NCBI RefSeq assembly: GCF_003259905.1
Contig: NZ_QLMG01000024.1
Location: 1-64,000, forward strand
Direction of reading: 5' to 3'
DNA: 64,000 nucleotides
Origin: Salipiger aestuarii
GTDB taxonomy: Bacteria; Pseudomonadota; Alphaproteobacteria; Rhodobacterales; Rhodobacteraceae
The position numbers and the translations under genes are program-made. The notes below the pieces were generated by a model, which searched no databases, was not told the DNA's origin, and saw only the letters and a program-made list of their open reading frames with translations. Below are positions 18,438 through 28,434 of this stretch, piece by piece. Position 1 is the first letter of the stretch. Every line of letters starts with the position of its first letter.

Positions 18438-19460
18438 TCAGGCAAGCGCCCCCCAGGCCAGCCCCGCCGCAAAGGCCCCGATCAGAGCATAGCCAAGATA
18501 GGCGGCAAAGACCCGTGGCTTGACCAGCGCCCAGACCGCGACCGCCGCCGGGATGCAGCTGACGCCGCCTGCCACCATAAAGCTCATGGCGGCGCCGGGG
18601 GCCATGCCCTGCGCCAGCAGCGCATCCACCAGCGGCACCGCGGCGTAGCCGTTCAGATAGGCCGGCGCCCCGATCAGCGCGCCCAGCAGGATCGGCCAGA
18701 TGCCGTCGCCGCCCAGCAGGCCTGCGATGGTGTCGGCGGGGATGTAGCGCAGCATCACCGCTTCAAGCAGGTAGGCCAGCGTCAGCCATTTCAGCAGGAA
18801 GACAAGGTTGGTCAGCGCCGCGTCGCGAAACGTCTCGCGGCGCGGCGCCTCCTGCCAGAATTTCCACCGGGGCGTGCCCTGAAAGGGTTTCCTGACGCCG
18901 CAGCAGCCCCCGACACTGGGCTTTTCGCGCAGCGGAGCGGTGAACACGGGCGTGGATTTCAGCGCCATGGTGCCAAAGCCGCCCAACAGGCCGATCGCCA
19001 CGGCGGCCGCGGCCTTGCCCAGCGCGAAATCCACCCCTAGCGTGCCGGAGGTCACGAAGAACATCGCCGGGTCCATCAGCGGCGAGGCCAGCCAGAACGC
19101 CATGACCGCGCTGAGCGGGGCGCCCACGGCCAGCAGCGCCGCAATAAAGGGGATGACCTCGCAGGAACAGAACGGGGACAGCCCGCCCAGCAGGGCGGCA
19201 AGCGCGATCATCCGCGTTTCGCGCCCCTCGAACGCCTTGGCCAGCAAGGTTTCCGCCCCCGCCGCCTTGACGTAGGCCACCGCTGCCACGGCGAAGAGCA
19301 CGAAGGGCAGCGTGTGCCACAGCGCGCCGATAGCGAAACCCAAGGTGGGAAAGACCTGCGGCGGCTCGACGATGGCGACGGCGACCAGCACCAGCGCGCT
19401 GGCCGCCCAGGCCTTGTCGATCCGGGGCCGGCGCGGCGCGGGGTCAGAGGTTTCAGCCAT
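18438..19460 (-). CDS. ArsP/YraQ-family permease
   Basis: A multi-pass permease (PF03773 type) of 340 residues. The diagnostic segment is GGLSPFCSCEVIPFIAALLA with its Cys-x-Cys pair, repeated structurally in the second half by GALIGAPAYLNGYAAVPLVD. A cytoplasmic loop carries a GGCCG cysteine cluster. Members include ArsP, an exporter of trivalent methylarsenicals, and uncharacterised thiol-linked permeases. The overlapping ArsR-type regulator upstream supports a metalloid efflux role, which is inference from context. Confidence 0.87.
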   Translation of the reverse strand: MAETSDPAPRRPRIDKAWAASALVLVAVAIVEPPQVFPTLGFAIGALWHTLPFVLFAVAAVAYVKAAGAETLLAKAFEGRETRMIALAALLGGLSPFCSCEVIPFIAALLAVGAPLSAVMAFWLASPLMDPAMFFVTSGTLGVDFALGKAAAAVAIGLLGGFGTMALKSTPVFTAPLREKPSVGGCCGVRKPFQGTPRWKFWQEAPRRETFRDAALTNLVFLLKWLTLAYLLEAVMLRYIPADTIAGLLGGDGIWPILLGALIGAPAYLNGYAAVPLVDALLAQGMAPGAAMSFMVAGGVSCIPAAVAVWALVKPRVFAAYLGYALIGAFAAGLAWGALA

Positions 19461-19809
19461 GGTGGTGGTCCTCGTGTTCGTTGCATCCCGGACATTCGGC
19501 GCAGCACTCGGTCAGCAGGAAATCGCAAAGCGCCTGCACCTCTTCATAGGCGGCAGCGGCGCAAATGATGCTGCGCCCCTGCTTTTCCTGGCGGACCAGA
19601 CCGGCCTGCGTCAGGATACGCAGGTGGTGGGTCAGGGTCGATCCGGTCACCCCGGCGCGATCGCCCAGCGCGCCGATACTCAGCCCCCCGGGACCCGAGC
19701 GCACCAGCGCCCGGAGCACGCTCAGCCGTTGTTCGGACCCCAGGGCTGCGAATTTGGACGCGGCGATTTCCAGAGGGAAATCTTCGGTCTGAAGGCAATC
19801 ATGTTTCAT
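19453..19809 (-). CDS. ArsR-family transcriptional regulator
   Basis: A 118-residue winged-helix repressor. The DNA-binding region is LGDRAGVTGSTLTHHLRILT, preceded by ALGSEQRLSVLRAL and followed by the wing GLVRQEKQGRSIICA. The usual ELCVCDL metal site is not present; instead the C-terminus ends CCAECPGCNEHEDHHHG, a Cys/His-rich tail likely to bind the inducing metal or metalloid. It overlaps the permease gene by eight bases and presumably represses both genes through the palindrome at 19851-19868. Confidence 0.9.
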   Translation of the reverse strand: MKHDCLQTEDFPLEIAASKFAALGSEQRLSVLRALVRSGPGGLSIGALGDRAGVTGSTLTHHLRILTQAGLVRQEKQGRSIICAAAAYEEVQALCDFLLTECCAECPGCNEHEDHHHG

Positions 19810-19847
19810 GTTTCTAGCATTGTCGAAATATCAGAATCACGCAAGCC

Positions 19848-19868
19848 ATATTTCTACAAATATAGAAA
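19848..19868. promoter_or_regulatory. Likely ArsR operator
   Basis: An AT-rich inverted repeat, TTTCTA-caaata-TAGAAA at 19851-19868, lies 42 bases upstream of the arsR start and 41 bases upstream of the divergent glycosylase-like gene. A weaker half-similar site (TTTC at 19811-19814, GAAA at 19825-19828) sits right at the arsR start. The contrast with the GC-rich surroundings and the location suit autoregulation by the ArsR protein. Confidence 0.6.
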
Positions 19869-19908
19869 CGTAGCTGGCAATTCCGATCGGGGTTCCTATC
19901 TGACAGGC

Positions 19909-20502
19909 ATGAACACCCTGACGGATCTTGCCAGCCAGGTGCGCGCCTGCCGCCTGTGCGCCGGACGTTTCGCCGCCACGAAAACCCGCCATGCCCCGCG
20001 TCCGGTGGTCTGGTTCGACCCCGGTGCGCGTCTGCTGATCGCCAGCCAGGCACCGGGCATGCGCGCGCATGCCAGCCAGACGCCGTTCGACGATGCGTCC
20101 GGAAAGCGGTTGCGCGACTGGCTGGGGCTGGACGAGGCGACATTCTGGGACCGCTCGCGCGTGGCGATCATGCCGATGGCCTTTTGCTTTCCGGGCTATG
20201 ACGCGGCGGGGGCCGACCTGCCGCCTCCGCCGATCTGCCGCGCCACCTGGCATGACCGGCTGTTCGACGCCCTTGGGGACGTGCGCTTGCGCCTTTATAT
20301 CGGCGGCTATGCACATCGCTATCATCTGGGCGCCAGGACTGGCGTTACCGAAACGGTCAGCGGCTGGCGCGACCACCTGCCAGGCGCAATTCCCTTGCCT
20401 CATCCGTCGTGGCGCAATACCGCATGGCTCAAACGCAACCCGTGGTTCGAGACCGAGCTTCTGCCCGTTCTGCGCACCCGCGTCCGCGAGGCGATGACAT
20501 GA
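19909..20502 (+). CDS. Uracil-DNA glycosylase family protein
   Basis: The 197-residue protein belongs to the uracil-DNA glycosylase superfamily. It has an N-terminal CRLC pair (Cys14, Cys17) and later single cysteines in MAFCFPGYD and PPICRATWH, a pattern compatible with the iron-sulfur cluster of family 4/5-like enzymes. LLIASQAPGMRAHASQTPFD is the active-site region and PLPHPSWRN the C-terminal DNA-contact motif. The catalytic acid of true UDGs is not obvious, so the activity is uncertain. The stop overlaps the following SseB gene by four bases. Confidence 0.8.
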   Translation: MNTLTDLASQVRACRLCAGRFAATKTRHAPRPVVWFDPGARLLIASQAPGMRAHASQTPFDDASGKRLRDWLGLDEATFWDRSRVAIMPMAFCFPGYDAAGADLPPPPICRATWHDRLFDALGDVRLRLYIGGYAHRYHLGARTGVTETVSGWRDHLPGAIPLPHPSWRNTAWLKRNPWFETELLPVLRTRVREAMT

Positions 20503-21293
20503 CCGACCTGCTTACCCCGATTGACCACGCCCATGCCGCGATGGAGGCCACGCCGCTGGACGATACCGCCCGGCTGCGGTTCTACGAACGCCTCGCCGAT
20601 GGCGAGATGTTCATCCTGCTGGCCAGGGAAGCCACCGGCGACACCGTCGAACCCGAAATCTTTGCCCTGCCCGATGCCAGCTTCGTGCTGGTGTTCGACC
20701 GCGAGGAACGCCTGTCGCAATTCGTCGGACTGGCCGCGCCCTACGCGGCGCTGTCGGGGCGCGCGGTGGCGTCGATGCTGGCCGGTCAGGGCATCGGCCT
20801 TGCGCTGAACCTTGATGTCGCGCCGTCGTCGATCCTGTTGCCGCCCGAAGCGGTGGACTGGCTGAACGACACGCTGGGCCATGGCCCGTCCGAAACCCAT
20901 GGCACCGTCGAAGAAGTGTCGCCTCCCGGTGGTCTGCCCGAGGCGCTGATCACCGCGCTGGACACGAAACTTGCCACGGCGGCGGGGTTCGCGCGCTGTG
21001 CCTGGCTGGCCGGTGTGCGGTATGAGGACAGCACCCGCAGCCATCTGCTGGCCTTTGCCGGCACCGCGCCGGGGGCCGAAACCGCGCTGGCCCGCGCGGT
21101 GAACGAGGCGCTGGTGTTTTCGGGGATCGAGGCAGGCTCTCTGGACGTGGTGTTCATCGGCGATCACGATCCGCTGGCTGCGTCGCTGACGCGGGTAGGG
21201 CTGCGATTCGACCTGCCCGAGGTCGAATCGCCTGCGCGGGTGGAGCGTATCGCGCCCGGCTCGGACCCGGACAGCCCGCCGATCCTGCGCTAG
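20499..21293 (+). CDS. SseB-family protein
   Basis: The 264-residue protein starts MTDLLTPIDHAHAAMEATPL, with ARLRFYERLADGEMFILLAR and a repeat-like core PDASFVLVFDREERLSQFVG, which matches the SseB N-terminal domain (PF07179 type). The molecular role is not known; Escherichia coli SseB was named for enhanced serine sensitivity. It is coupled by an ATGA overlap to the glycosylase-like gene and converges on panC, leaving only two bases between the genes. Confidence 0.8.
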   Translation: MTDLLTPIDHAHAAMEATPLDDTARLRFYERLADGEMFILLAREATGDTVEPEIFALPDASFVLVFDREERLSQFVGLAAPYAALSGRAVASMLAGQGIGLALNLDVAPSSILLPPEAVDWLNDTLGHGPSETHGTVEEVSPPGGLPEALITALDTKLATAAGFARCAWLAGVRYEDSTRSHLLAFAGTAPGAETALARAVNEALVFSGIEAGSLDVVFIGDHDPLAASLTRVGLRFDLPEVESPARVERIAPGSDPDSPPILR

Positions 21294-21295
21294 AG

Positions 21296-22138
21296 TCAGC
21301 CCACCGCGATATTGTCGATCAGCCGCACGCCACCGATCCATGCCGCGGCCAACAGCCGCGCCGGACGATCAGCCCGGTCCAGCAGCGCCAGCCCATCCGC
21401 GGCGCGCAGTTCCAGATATTCGACCTTGTCAAATCCCGCCTGCGCCAGCGCAGCGCTGGCATGCGCGGTCAGTTCGGCCATGGACCGCCCGGCGGTCAGC
21501 GCCTCGGCCATGCCACGCATTTCGCGACCCATCGCCGGCGCCCTGGCGCGCGCGTCCGCCGGCAACAGCAGGTTGCGCGACGACAGCGCAAGCCCGTCCG
21601 GTTCGCGCACCGTGGGGCAGCCGATCACCTCGATGGGGATGTCCAGATCGCGGGCCATGCGGCGCACCACCTGCAACTGCTGGTAGTCCTTTTCCCCGAA
21701 CCACGCGCGATCCGCCCCGGTTTGCAGGAACAGCTTGGACACCACCGTGGTCACCCCGTCGAAATGACCGGGGCGAAAGGCGCCGCACAGGATTCCCGTC
21801 AGCCCCTCCACATGCACCGACGTGGCAAACCCGTCGGGATAGATTTCATCCGGGCCGGGCACATAGACCGCGTCGACACCGAACGGCACGAGCTTGTCCG
21901 CATCCGCATGTTCGGTTCGGGGGTAATTTTCCAGATCGGACGGTGTGTTGAACTGCTTGGGGTTCACAAAGATCGTCACGATCACCCGGTCCGCCCCAGC
22001 CGTGGCCGCCTGCACCAGGCTCAGATGGCCCTGATGCAGCGCACCCATGGTTGGCACCACGCCAACGGTCTCGCCGGCGCGTTTCCAGGCCGTTACACGG
22101 GCGCGCAGGGCCGCCTTGTCGCGAAGGATCTCGGTCAT
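21296..22138 (-). CDS. panC: Pantothenate synthetase
   Basis: PanC joins pantoate and beta-alanine using ATP, the last step of vitamin B5 synthesis. The 280-residue protein shows [19 protein letters not shown] with the adenylation HxGH motif, [39 protein letters not shown] and [10 protein letters not shown]. It follows panB on the minus strand with an ATGA overlap, so the two are translated together. Confidence 0.97.
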   Translation of the reverse strand: MTEILRDKAALRARVTAWKRAGETVGVVPTMGALHQGHLSLVQAATAGADRVIVTIFVNPKQFNTPSDLENYPRTEHADADKLVPFGVDAVYVPGPDEIYPDGFATSVHVEGLTGILCGAFRPGHFDGVTTVVSKLFLQTGADRAWFGEKDYQQLQVVRRMARDLDIPIEVIGCPTVREPDGLALSSRNLLLPADARARAPAMGREMRGMAEALTAGRSMAELTAHASAALAQAGFDKVEYLELRAADGLALLDRADRPARLLAAAWIGGVRLIDNIAVG

Positions 22139-22968
22139 TTCAGGGCCTCTGGCTGGGTGTCGGCAAAGATGTGCTCGGGCGCGGGAAAGGCGCGGGCGCG
22201 AACCTCGGAGGCATAGGCGGCAATCGCCGCCTCGGCCTGTGCGCCCAGGGTGGCATAGCGTTTCACGAATTTCGGCTTGAAGGCGGTGAACAGGCCCAGC
22301 ATGTCGTCTACAACCAGGATCTGGCCGTCGCAGCCCGCCGATGCGCCAATGCCGATGGTGGGAATCGCGATGTCCTGCGTGACCCGGTCGGCCAGCACGG
22401 CGGGCACCTTTTCCAGTACCACCGCAAAGGCCCCCGCATCCGCCACGGCGCGGGCATCGCCCAGCAGCGCATCGCCCGCAGCCCCCCGGCCCTGCACCTT
22501 GTAACCGCCCAGCGTGTTGATTGATTGCGGCGTCAGGCCGATATGGGCCATCACCGGAATGCCCCGCCCCACCAGAAAAGCGATGGTGCCGGCCATGCCG
22601 ACCCCGCCTTCCAGCTTCACCGCCCCGGCGCCGGTTTCGGCCATGATCCGCGCGGCGTTGCGGAACGCCTGCTCACAGCTTTCCTCATAGCTGCCAAAGG
22701 GCATGTCGACGACCATCATCGCATGGTTCAGCCCGCGTTTGACCGCGCGTCCATGCAGGATCATCATGTCCAGTGTCACGCCAAGCGTGCTTTCCAACCC
22801 GTGCAGCACCATGCCGACGGAATCCCCCACCAGCACGAAATCGCACTGCGCGTCCATCAACTGGGCCATGGGCGTGGTATAGGCGGTCAGGCTGACAATC
22901 GGCACCCCGCCTTTTCGGGCGCGGATGTCATCCGGCAACGGGGCTGTCTTGCGAGCGTTCGCACTCAT
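22135..22968 (-). CDS. panB: 3-methyl-2-oxobutanoate hydroxymethyltransferase
   Basis: PanB adds a hydroxymethyl group from methylene-tetrahydrofolate to ketoisovalerate, the first committed step to pantothenate. In its 277 residues the motifs [47 protein letters not shown] and [20 protein letters not shown] are clear. The ATG at 22968 has a strong AGGAGG site just upstream, so the longer in-frame extension was not used. It is the first gene of a panB-panC unit. Confidence 0.97.
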   Translation of the reverse strand: MSANARKTAPLPDDIRARKGGVPIVSLTAYTTPMAQLMDAQCDFVLVGDSVGMVLHGLESTLGVTLDMMILHGRAVKRGLNHAMMVVDMPFGSYEESCEQAFRNAARIMAETGAGAVKLEGGVGMAGTIAFLVGRGIPVMAHIGLTPQSINTLGGYKVQGRGAAGDALLGDARAVADAGAFAVVLEKVPAVLADRVTQDIAIPTIGIGASAGCDGQILVVDDMLGLFTAFKPKFVKRYATLGAQAEAAIAAYASEVRARAFPAPEHIFADTQPEALK

Positions 22969-23093
22969 GGGGTCCTCCCTCCAGGCACGCGCGCCATCTA
23001 GCAGGCCCGGCCCCGCCTTTCCAGTGTCTTGGCCTTGCACCTTGGCGGGAATCCGGCACACTCGGGCCAGACTGCCCCCACAGGAGACCCCGG

Positions 23094-24563
23094 ATGCCCC
23101 GCCTTGCCCTTGTCGCCGCCCTGCTGTTCGCCGCCCATGGCGCGGCGGCGCAGCAGACCGACCTGACCGTCGCGCTGCAACTGGAACCGCCGCATCTGGA
23201 CCCGACGTCTGCGGCCGCCGGGGCCATCGACAGCGTGCTTTATTCCAACGTCTTCGAAGGGCTGACGAAATTCACCGAAACCGGGGCCGTGGTGCCGGGC
23301 CTTGCGCAAAGCTGGGAGATTTCGGACGACGGAAAAGTCTACACCTTTCATCTGCGCGAGGGCGTGACCTTTCACGACGGCACCGCCTTTGATGCCTCCG
23401 ACGTGGTATTCTCGCTGGACCGCGCCCGCGCCGACGACAGCCAGAACGCACAAAAGGCGCTGTTTGACGGCATCGCAGAGGTGACGGCGGCAGATCCCCA
23501 GACCGCAACGGTGACGCTGGCCGAACCGGATGGCGATTTCCTGTTCAACCTTGCCTGGGGCGACGCCGTGATGGTCGCGCCCGAAACCATCGACGGCATC
23601 AAGCAGACCCCGGTGGGCACCGGGCCGTTTCGCTTTGCCCGCTGGGTCACCGGCGACCGGATCGAACTGGCCCGCCACGACGGCTACTGGGGCGACGCGC
23701 CCGCGCTGAGCGACGTCACCTTCCGGTTCATCGCCGACCCGACGGCGGCCTTTGCTGCGATGATGGCGCAGGATATCGACGTGTTCGCGAGTTTTCCCGC
23801 CCCGGAGAACCTGCCGATGTTCGACTCCGACCCGCGCTTTCAGGTGCTGCACGGCACGACCGAGGGCGAAACGATCCTTGCGATGAACAACGCCCAGCCG
23901 CCGCTTGACGACCCGAACGTGCGCGCGGCCGTGGCCCATGCCATCGACCGCCAGGCCATCATCGACGGCGCCATGTTCGGGCAGGGCACGCCCATCGGCA
24001 CCCATTTCGCGCCGCATAACCCCGACTACGTCGATCTGACGGACCTGTCCGCCCATGACCCCGACGCATCGCGCGAGCTGCTGGCCGGCGCGGGCTACCC
24101 CGAGGGCTTTACCACAACGCTCAAGCTGCCACCGCCCTCTTACGCGCGGCGCGGAGGCGAGATCATCGCCGCCCAGCTGCGCCAGGTCGGCATTTCCACC
24201 GAGATCGTCAATCTGGAATGGGCGCAATGGCTGGAAGAAGTGTTTCGCGGCAAGGACTTCGGCATGACCATCGTGTCGCATACCGAACCGTTCGACATCG
24301 GCATCTATGCACGGCCCGACTATTACTTTCAGTACCGCAACGCCGGCTTTCAGGACCTGATGACCACGCTGACCGCCACCACAGATCCTGCGGCGCGGTC
24401 GGATCTGATCCGACAGGCGCAGCGGATGATCGCCGAGGATCATGTGAACGCGTTTCTGTTCCAGCTGGGCTTTGCCACCGTGGCGGATGCGCGGGTGCGG
24501 GGGCTTTGGACCAACCAGCCGACGCAGGCGACCAATCTGACCGCCGTGCACTGGGCGCAATAA
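23094..24563 (+). CDS. Peptide-type ABC transporter substrate-binding protein
   Basis: A periplasmic solute-binding protein of the DppA/OppA family (SBP_bac_5), 489 residues. The signal peptide is [20 protein letters not shown]. The mature part has the family segments [40 protein letters not shown] and [13 protein letters not shown]. The ligand could be a peptide, a nickel complex or an opine and cannot be told from sequence. No permease or ATPase genes of the matching transporter are adjacent; the neighbours face other ways, so this is an orphan binding protein. Confidence 0.9.
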   Translation: MPRLALVAALLFAAHGAAAQQTDLTVALQLEPPHLDPTSAAAGAIDSVLYSNVFEGLTKFTETGAVVPGLAQSWEISDDGKVYTFHLREGVTFHDGTAFDASDVVFSLDRARADDSQNAQKALFDGIAEVTAADPQTATVTLAEPDGDFLFNLAWGDAVMVAPETIDGIKQTPVGTGPFRFARWVTGDRIELARHDGYWGDAPALSDVTFRFIADPTAAFAAMMAQDIDVFASFPAPENLPMFDSDPRFQVLHGTTEGETILAMNNAQPPLDDPNVRAAVAHAIDRQAIIDGAMFGQGTPIGTHFAPHNPDYVDLTDLSAHDPDASRELLAGAGYPEGFTTTLKLPPPSYARRGGEIIAAQLRQVGISTEIVNLEWAQWLEEVFRGKDFGMTIVSHTEPFDIGIYARPDYYFQYRNAGFQDLMTTLTATTDPAARSDLIRQAQRMIAEDHVNAFLFQLGFATVADARVRGLWTNQPTQATNLTAVHWAQ

Positions 24564-25439
24564 TCAGCGGCGCAGCGGCAGCACGGACACGGCGACTCCG
24601 CCGAGAACAAGGGCGCTGGCCAGCGCAAAGCGCAGGGTCAGCGGCTCGCCCAGAAACAGCATACCGCCCGCCATGGCGATGATCGGCACCGTCAACTGCG
24701 CCACGGCGGCGACCGATCCGGGCAGGCGCGGCAGCACCGCGTACCACACCGCATAGCCCAGCCCCGACATCACCGCCCCGGACACAACCGCCAGTGCGAT
24801 GCCGCTGCCCGTCCAGCCCCCAATCCAGGCCCCAGGCCAGCCCCCAGTCCCGGCATTAATGGCAAACAGCCCGGCCTGCACCAGCAGCCCGACCCCGGCG
24901 GCAATGGCGAAATTCGTGGCGGTCGAGTCCAGCGGCGCCTTTGCCAGCCTGCCTGCCAGCGAATAGACGCCCCAGCCGAAACCTGCCGCCAACATGACCA
25001 GCGCATGGGGCAGGCTGGTGGCCGCACCCCCCGAGGGCAGCAACAGATAGGCCAGCCCCGCGAACGCCAGCCCCGCCCCGGCCCAGCGTTGCGCGGGGAT
25101 CGACTCACCCGATAAAACCCCGGCGGCGAACATGGTCACCTGCACCATGCCGAACAACAGCAGCGCGCCAAGTCCCGCGGGCAGCGCATCGTACGCTGCG
25201 GAAAACCCGTAGATATACAGCAACAACCCGGCAACGCCGGCCACCCGCCCCGGCCCGGCGATCGTCATCCGCGCCCGCGTGGCCAGCACAAGCACGGCCA
25301 GCATGACCGCCCCCGACATCAGCCGCAGCGTGGCGAAACTGGCCGCGTCCATGCCCCCCTGCGTCAGCGCCGCCCGGTTGAGCAGCGAATTGGCGGCAAA
25401 GGCGCACATGGTCAGGGCGATCAGGCCGAATGTTTTCAC
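24564..25439 (-). CDS. EamA/DMT-superfamily transporter
   Basis: The 291-residue membrane protein is made of two five-helix EamA repeats. It starts MKTFGLIALTMCAFAANSLL and shows the repeat-end patterns typical of the family, such as AVAQLTVPIIAMAGGMLFLG EPLT near residue 245. Drug/metabolite transporters of this type often export amino acids or other metabolites. Its stop lies directly against the end of the convergent substrate-binding gene. The substrate is unknown. Confidence 0.88.
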   Translation of the reverse strand: MKTFGLIALTMCAFAANSLLNRAALTQGGMDAASFATLRLMSGAVMLAVLVLATRARMTIAGPGRVAGVAGLLLYIYGFSAAYDALPAGLGALLLFGMVQVTMFAAGVLSGESIPAQRWAGAGLAFAGLAYLLLPSGGAATSLPHALVMLAAGFGWGVYSLAGRLAKAPLDSTATNFAIAAGVGLLVQAGLFAINAGTGGWPGAWIGGWTGSGIALAVVSGAVMSGLGYAVWYAVLPRLPGSVAAVAQLTVPIIAMAGGMLFLGEPLTLRFALASALVLGGVAVSVLPLRR

Positions 25440-25461
25440 GACATCTCCAAACCCGGTCGAA

Positions 25462-26106
25462 TCAGTCAGAGCGCGCTCCGCCTTCCGCCTTTTTCTTTTT
25501 CAGCGCCGCCAGCTTGGCATTCAACGCACCGCGCCGCCGCTTCTGGTAGGCGCGGATCACCGGCACCGTCAGGTAGTAGCATACCAGCGCGGTGATGATG
25601 CCGGGCAGGATGCCCCCGATCATGTAGGGATAGAACACCGAATGATAAAAGCCGATCAAGGCCGACCAATCGGTGGGATCGTCCCTGATCCAGGCCAGGG
25701 CATTGGTCCACAGATCCGTGCCCGCGCTGGAGAAGCTGGCGACCAGGGATTTGTGATGCGGCTCGTGCCGGTCGATGCCCAGCAACCAATACCCCGTGCG
25801 CAGTGACGCGATGCCGATGGGCACATAGGTCAGAGGGTTGCCAAAGAACGTGCCCAGCAGCGACGCGATGATATTGCCGCGCAAGATCCACGCCAGAGTG
25901 CCCGCGACGACGAAATGCAGCCCATAAAACGGCGTGAACGTGGTAAACACCCCGGCGAACACGCCCCGCGCAATGGTTTCGGGGGAATCGGGCAGCCGGT
26001 GCAGCCGATGCTGGACGTATCGCGCCGCCCGCGCCCAGCCGCCGCGGGGCCAGAAAAGCTCGAGCACGAGTCTCAGGAATGGCCGTCTGTCGCGGCGTTT
26101 GAACAC
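25462..26106 (-). CDS. DUF2062 membrane protein
   Basis: The 214-residue protein has the DUF2062 signature: SPETIARGVFAGVFTTFTPF followed by GLHFVVAGTLAWILRGNIIA and LLGTFFGNPLTYVPIG. Hydrophobic helices lie around residues 45-105 and 155-185, with a basic C-terminus. The family is common in Alphaproteobacteria, often beside holo-ACP synthase or stringent-response genes, and has no proven function. It is downstream of rsh on the same strand. Confidence 0.85.
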   Translation of the reverse strand: MFKRRDRRPFLRLVLELFWPRGGWARAARYVQHRLHRLPDSPETIARGVFAGVFTTFTPFYGLHFVVAGTLAWILRGNIIASLLGTFFGNPLTYVPIGIASLRTGYWLLGIDRHEPHHKSLVASFSSAGTDLWTNALAWIRDDPTDWSALIGFYHSVFYPYMIGGILPGIITALVCYYLTVPVIRAYQKRRRGALNAKLAALKKKKAEGGARSD

Positions 26107-26258
26107 GCGTCCCGTCCGTTCGTTTTGCAGTGGCCCGCGCCGGCCCTGCGCTTCAAGTTTCGGCGGCGATCCGGCCGCCGGCCTGTGCCAGGCCCCCCGA
26201 CGTCGTCCGCCGCAGCGCCTTTGCGCTGACCCTAGCGCCCCGGCGCCCGGAGACCAGC

Positions 26259-28397
26259 CTATTCGGCGGCGCTGGACACCGCACCCAGCGCCGCATCCCT
26301 GCGCCGGTACACCGAGGCCACATCGCTTTCCGCCTCAAGCGCCGAAATCACCGAATGCAGGTGTTCGACATCGCGAAATTCAACGTCCATGTGGATTCGG
26401 AAGAAATCGGGCTTGCGATCCACGAAATCAAGGTTGGAAATATTGGCCAGACGTTCACCGATCAGCGAGCAGACCCGCCCGAGCACCCCCGCATCGTTGC
26501 CGATGGTCAAATCGAGCGTCGCGTCATAGGCCGCCGGGTGGGCGCCTTCTTCCCAGCGCAGATCGACCCAGCGATCCGGCTGATCCTCCCAGGTGGCAAG
26601 CGAATCGCAGTCGATGGCGTGGACATACACGCCCTTGCCACGCTGCGTGATGCCGATGATCCGTTCGCCCGGCAGCGGCTGGCAGCAGCGCGCGCGGGTG
26701 AACCCCTGCCCCGGCTCCAGCCCGACAACGGCGCGCTGCGCATCGACTTCGGCCCCGCGCGCGTTGTCCAGTTCGGGATAGACCGCGTGCACCACCTCGC
26801 GCGTTGTGATCTCGGCGCTGCCAAGCCGCGCCAAAAGCTCTTGGCGATCTTCGATCCGCAGCGTGCGGGCGGCCTTTTCCAGCACCTTGTCGGTGGCTTT
26901 CTTGCCCAGATGTTCAAAGGCCGACCGCGCCAGTTCCGCGCCCAACCGCATGAACCGTTCACGCCCCGCCTCGCGCAGGGCGCGGCGGATGGCGGTGCGG
27001 GCCTTGCCGGTGGTGGCGATATCCAGCCAGGTGGCCTGCGGCGTCTGACCTTCGGCGGTGATGATCTCGACCGACTGGCCGTTCTTCAGCCGGGTCCAGA
27101 GCGGCACGCGGATGCCGTCAACCTTGGCGCCGACGCAGCCCGACCCGATGCGCGTGTGGATCGCATAGGCGTAATCCAGCGGCGTCGCCCCGCGCGGCAG
27201 CTTGACCACGTCGCCCTTGGGCGTGAAGCAGAACACCTTGTCGGAATACATCTCTAGCTTGACCGCTTCGAGAAATTCGTCGTGATCCTGTTCTGAATCG
27301 AATTGTTCGGTCAGCGAGGCGATCCAGCGCGCCGGATCGACGGCAAAGGGGTTTTCGCTGCGTTCGCCATCGCGGTACGACCAGTGGGCGGCGACGCCGG
27401 TTTCGGCCACATCATGCATCTGGCGGGTGCGGATCTGCACCTCGACCCGCTTGCCGTCGCGGCCCGACACGGTGGTGTGGATGCTGCGATAGCCGTTGGA
27501 TTTGGGCTGGCTGACGTAATCCTTGAACCGCCCCGGCACGGCGCGCCAACGCTGGTGGATGACGCCAAGCGCCCGGTAGCAATCCATTTCGCTGCGGGTG
27601 ATGACGCGAAAGCCATAAATGTCGGACAGCCGGGAAAACCCGACCCCCTTGTCCTGCATCTTGCGCCAGATCGAATAGGGTTTTTTCGCGCGCCCGAACA
27701 CCTCGGCGTCGATATCGGCCTTTTCCAGTTCATCGCGCATGTCGCCGGTGATGCGGTGGATCACATCGCCGGTTTCCTTTTGCAGGTTGATGAACCGGCG
27801 GATGATGCTGGCGCGACCCTCGGGATTGAGCACCCGGAACGCCAGGTCTTCGAGCTCTTCGCGCATCCATTGCATGCCCATCCGGCCCGCAAGCGGCGCA
27901 TAGATATCCATGGTTTCACGGGCTTTTTGCACCTGCTTTTCGGGGCGCATCGCCTTGATCGTGCGCATGTTGTGCAAACGGTCGGCCAGCTTGACCAGGA
28001 TGACCCGCAGATCCTTGGACATGGCCATGAAAAGCTTGCGGAAATTCTCGGCCTGCTTGGTTTCCGAGCTGGACAGCTGAAGATTGGTCAGCTTGGTGAC
28101 GCCGTCCACCAGTTCGGCCACATCCGAACCGAAGCGCTCGGCGATGTCCTTGTAGGACGCGCGCGTGTCTTCGATCGTGTCGTGCAGCAACGCGGTGATG
28201 ATCGTCGCATCGTCAAGCTGCTGCTCGGTCAGGATGGCGGCAACAGCAACGGGATGGGTGAAATAGGGTTCGCCGGAATGGCGCATCTGCCCGTCATGCA
28301 TCGCGCGACCGAAATCATAGGCCGCGCGGATCAGGGTTTCATTCGTCTTGGGATTGTAGTTGCGGACCAGCGCAACCAGGTCTTCCGACGCGATCAT
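26259..28397 (-). CDS. rsh: Bifunctional (p)ppGpp synthetase/hydrolase
   Basis: This RelA/SpoT homologue makes and degrades the alarmone (p)ppGpp. The 712 residues hold, in order: an HD hydrolase domain (YFTHPVAVAAIL, ALLHDTIEDT, near 45-80), the synthetase domain (RLSDIYGFRVITRSEMDCYR, IHTTVSGRDGKRVEVQIRT, near 235-345), a TGS domain (VFCFTPKGDVVKLPRGATPL, near 390) and a C-terminal ACT domain. The intact HD motif means hydrolase activity is expected, as required for a single-copy enzyme. rpoZ lies 37 bases upstream. Confidence 0.96.
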   Translation of the reverse strand: MIASEDLVALVRNYNPKTNETLIRAAYDFGRAMHDGQMRHSGEPYFTHPVAVAAILTEQQLDDATIITALLHDTIEDTRASYKDIAERFGSDVAELVDGVTKLTNLQLSSSETKQAENFRKLFMAMSKDLRVILVKLADRLHNMRTIKAMRPEKQVQKARETMDIYAPLAGRMGMQWMREELEDLAFRVLNPEGRASIIRRFINLQKETGDVIHRITGDMRDELEKADIDAEVFGRAKKPYSIWRKMQDKGVGFSRLSDIYGFRVITRSEMDCYRALGVIHQRWRAVPGRFKDYVSQPKSNGYRSIHTTVSGRDGKRVEVQIRTRQMHDVAETGVAAHWSYRDGERSENPFAVDPARWIASLTEQFDSEQDHDEFLEAVKLEMYSDKVFCFTPKGDVVKLPRGATPLDYAYAIHTRIGSGCVGAKVDGIRVPLWTRLKNGQSVEIITAEGQTPQATWLDIATTGKARTAIRRALREAGRERFMRLGAELARSAFEHLGKKATDKVLEKAARTLRIEDRQELLARLGSAEITTREVVHAVYPELDNARGAEVDAQRAVVGLEPGQGFTRARCCQPLPGERIIGITQRGKGVYVHAIDCDSLATWEDQPDRWVDLRWEEGAHPAAYDATLDLTIGNDAGVLGRVCSLIGERLANISNLDFVDRKPDFFRIHMDVEFRDVEHLHSVISALEAESDVASVYRRRDAALGAVSSAAE

Positions 28398-28434
28398 GGG
28401 CGTCTTTCCTTAATCAGGCCCGCAACAACGAGCC

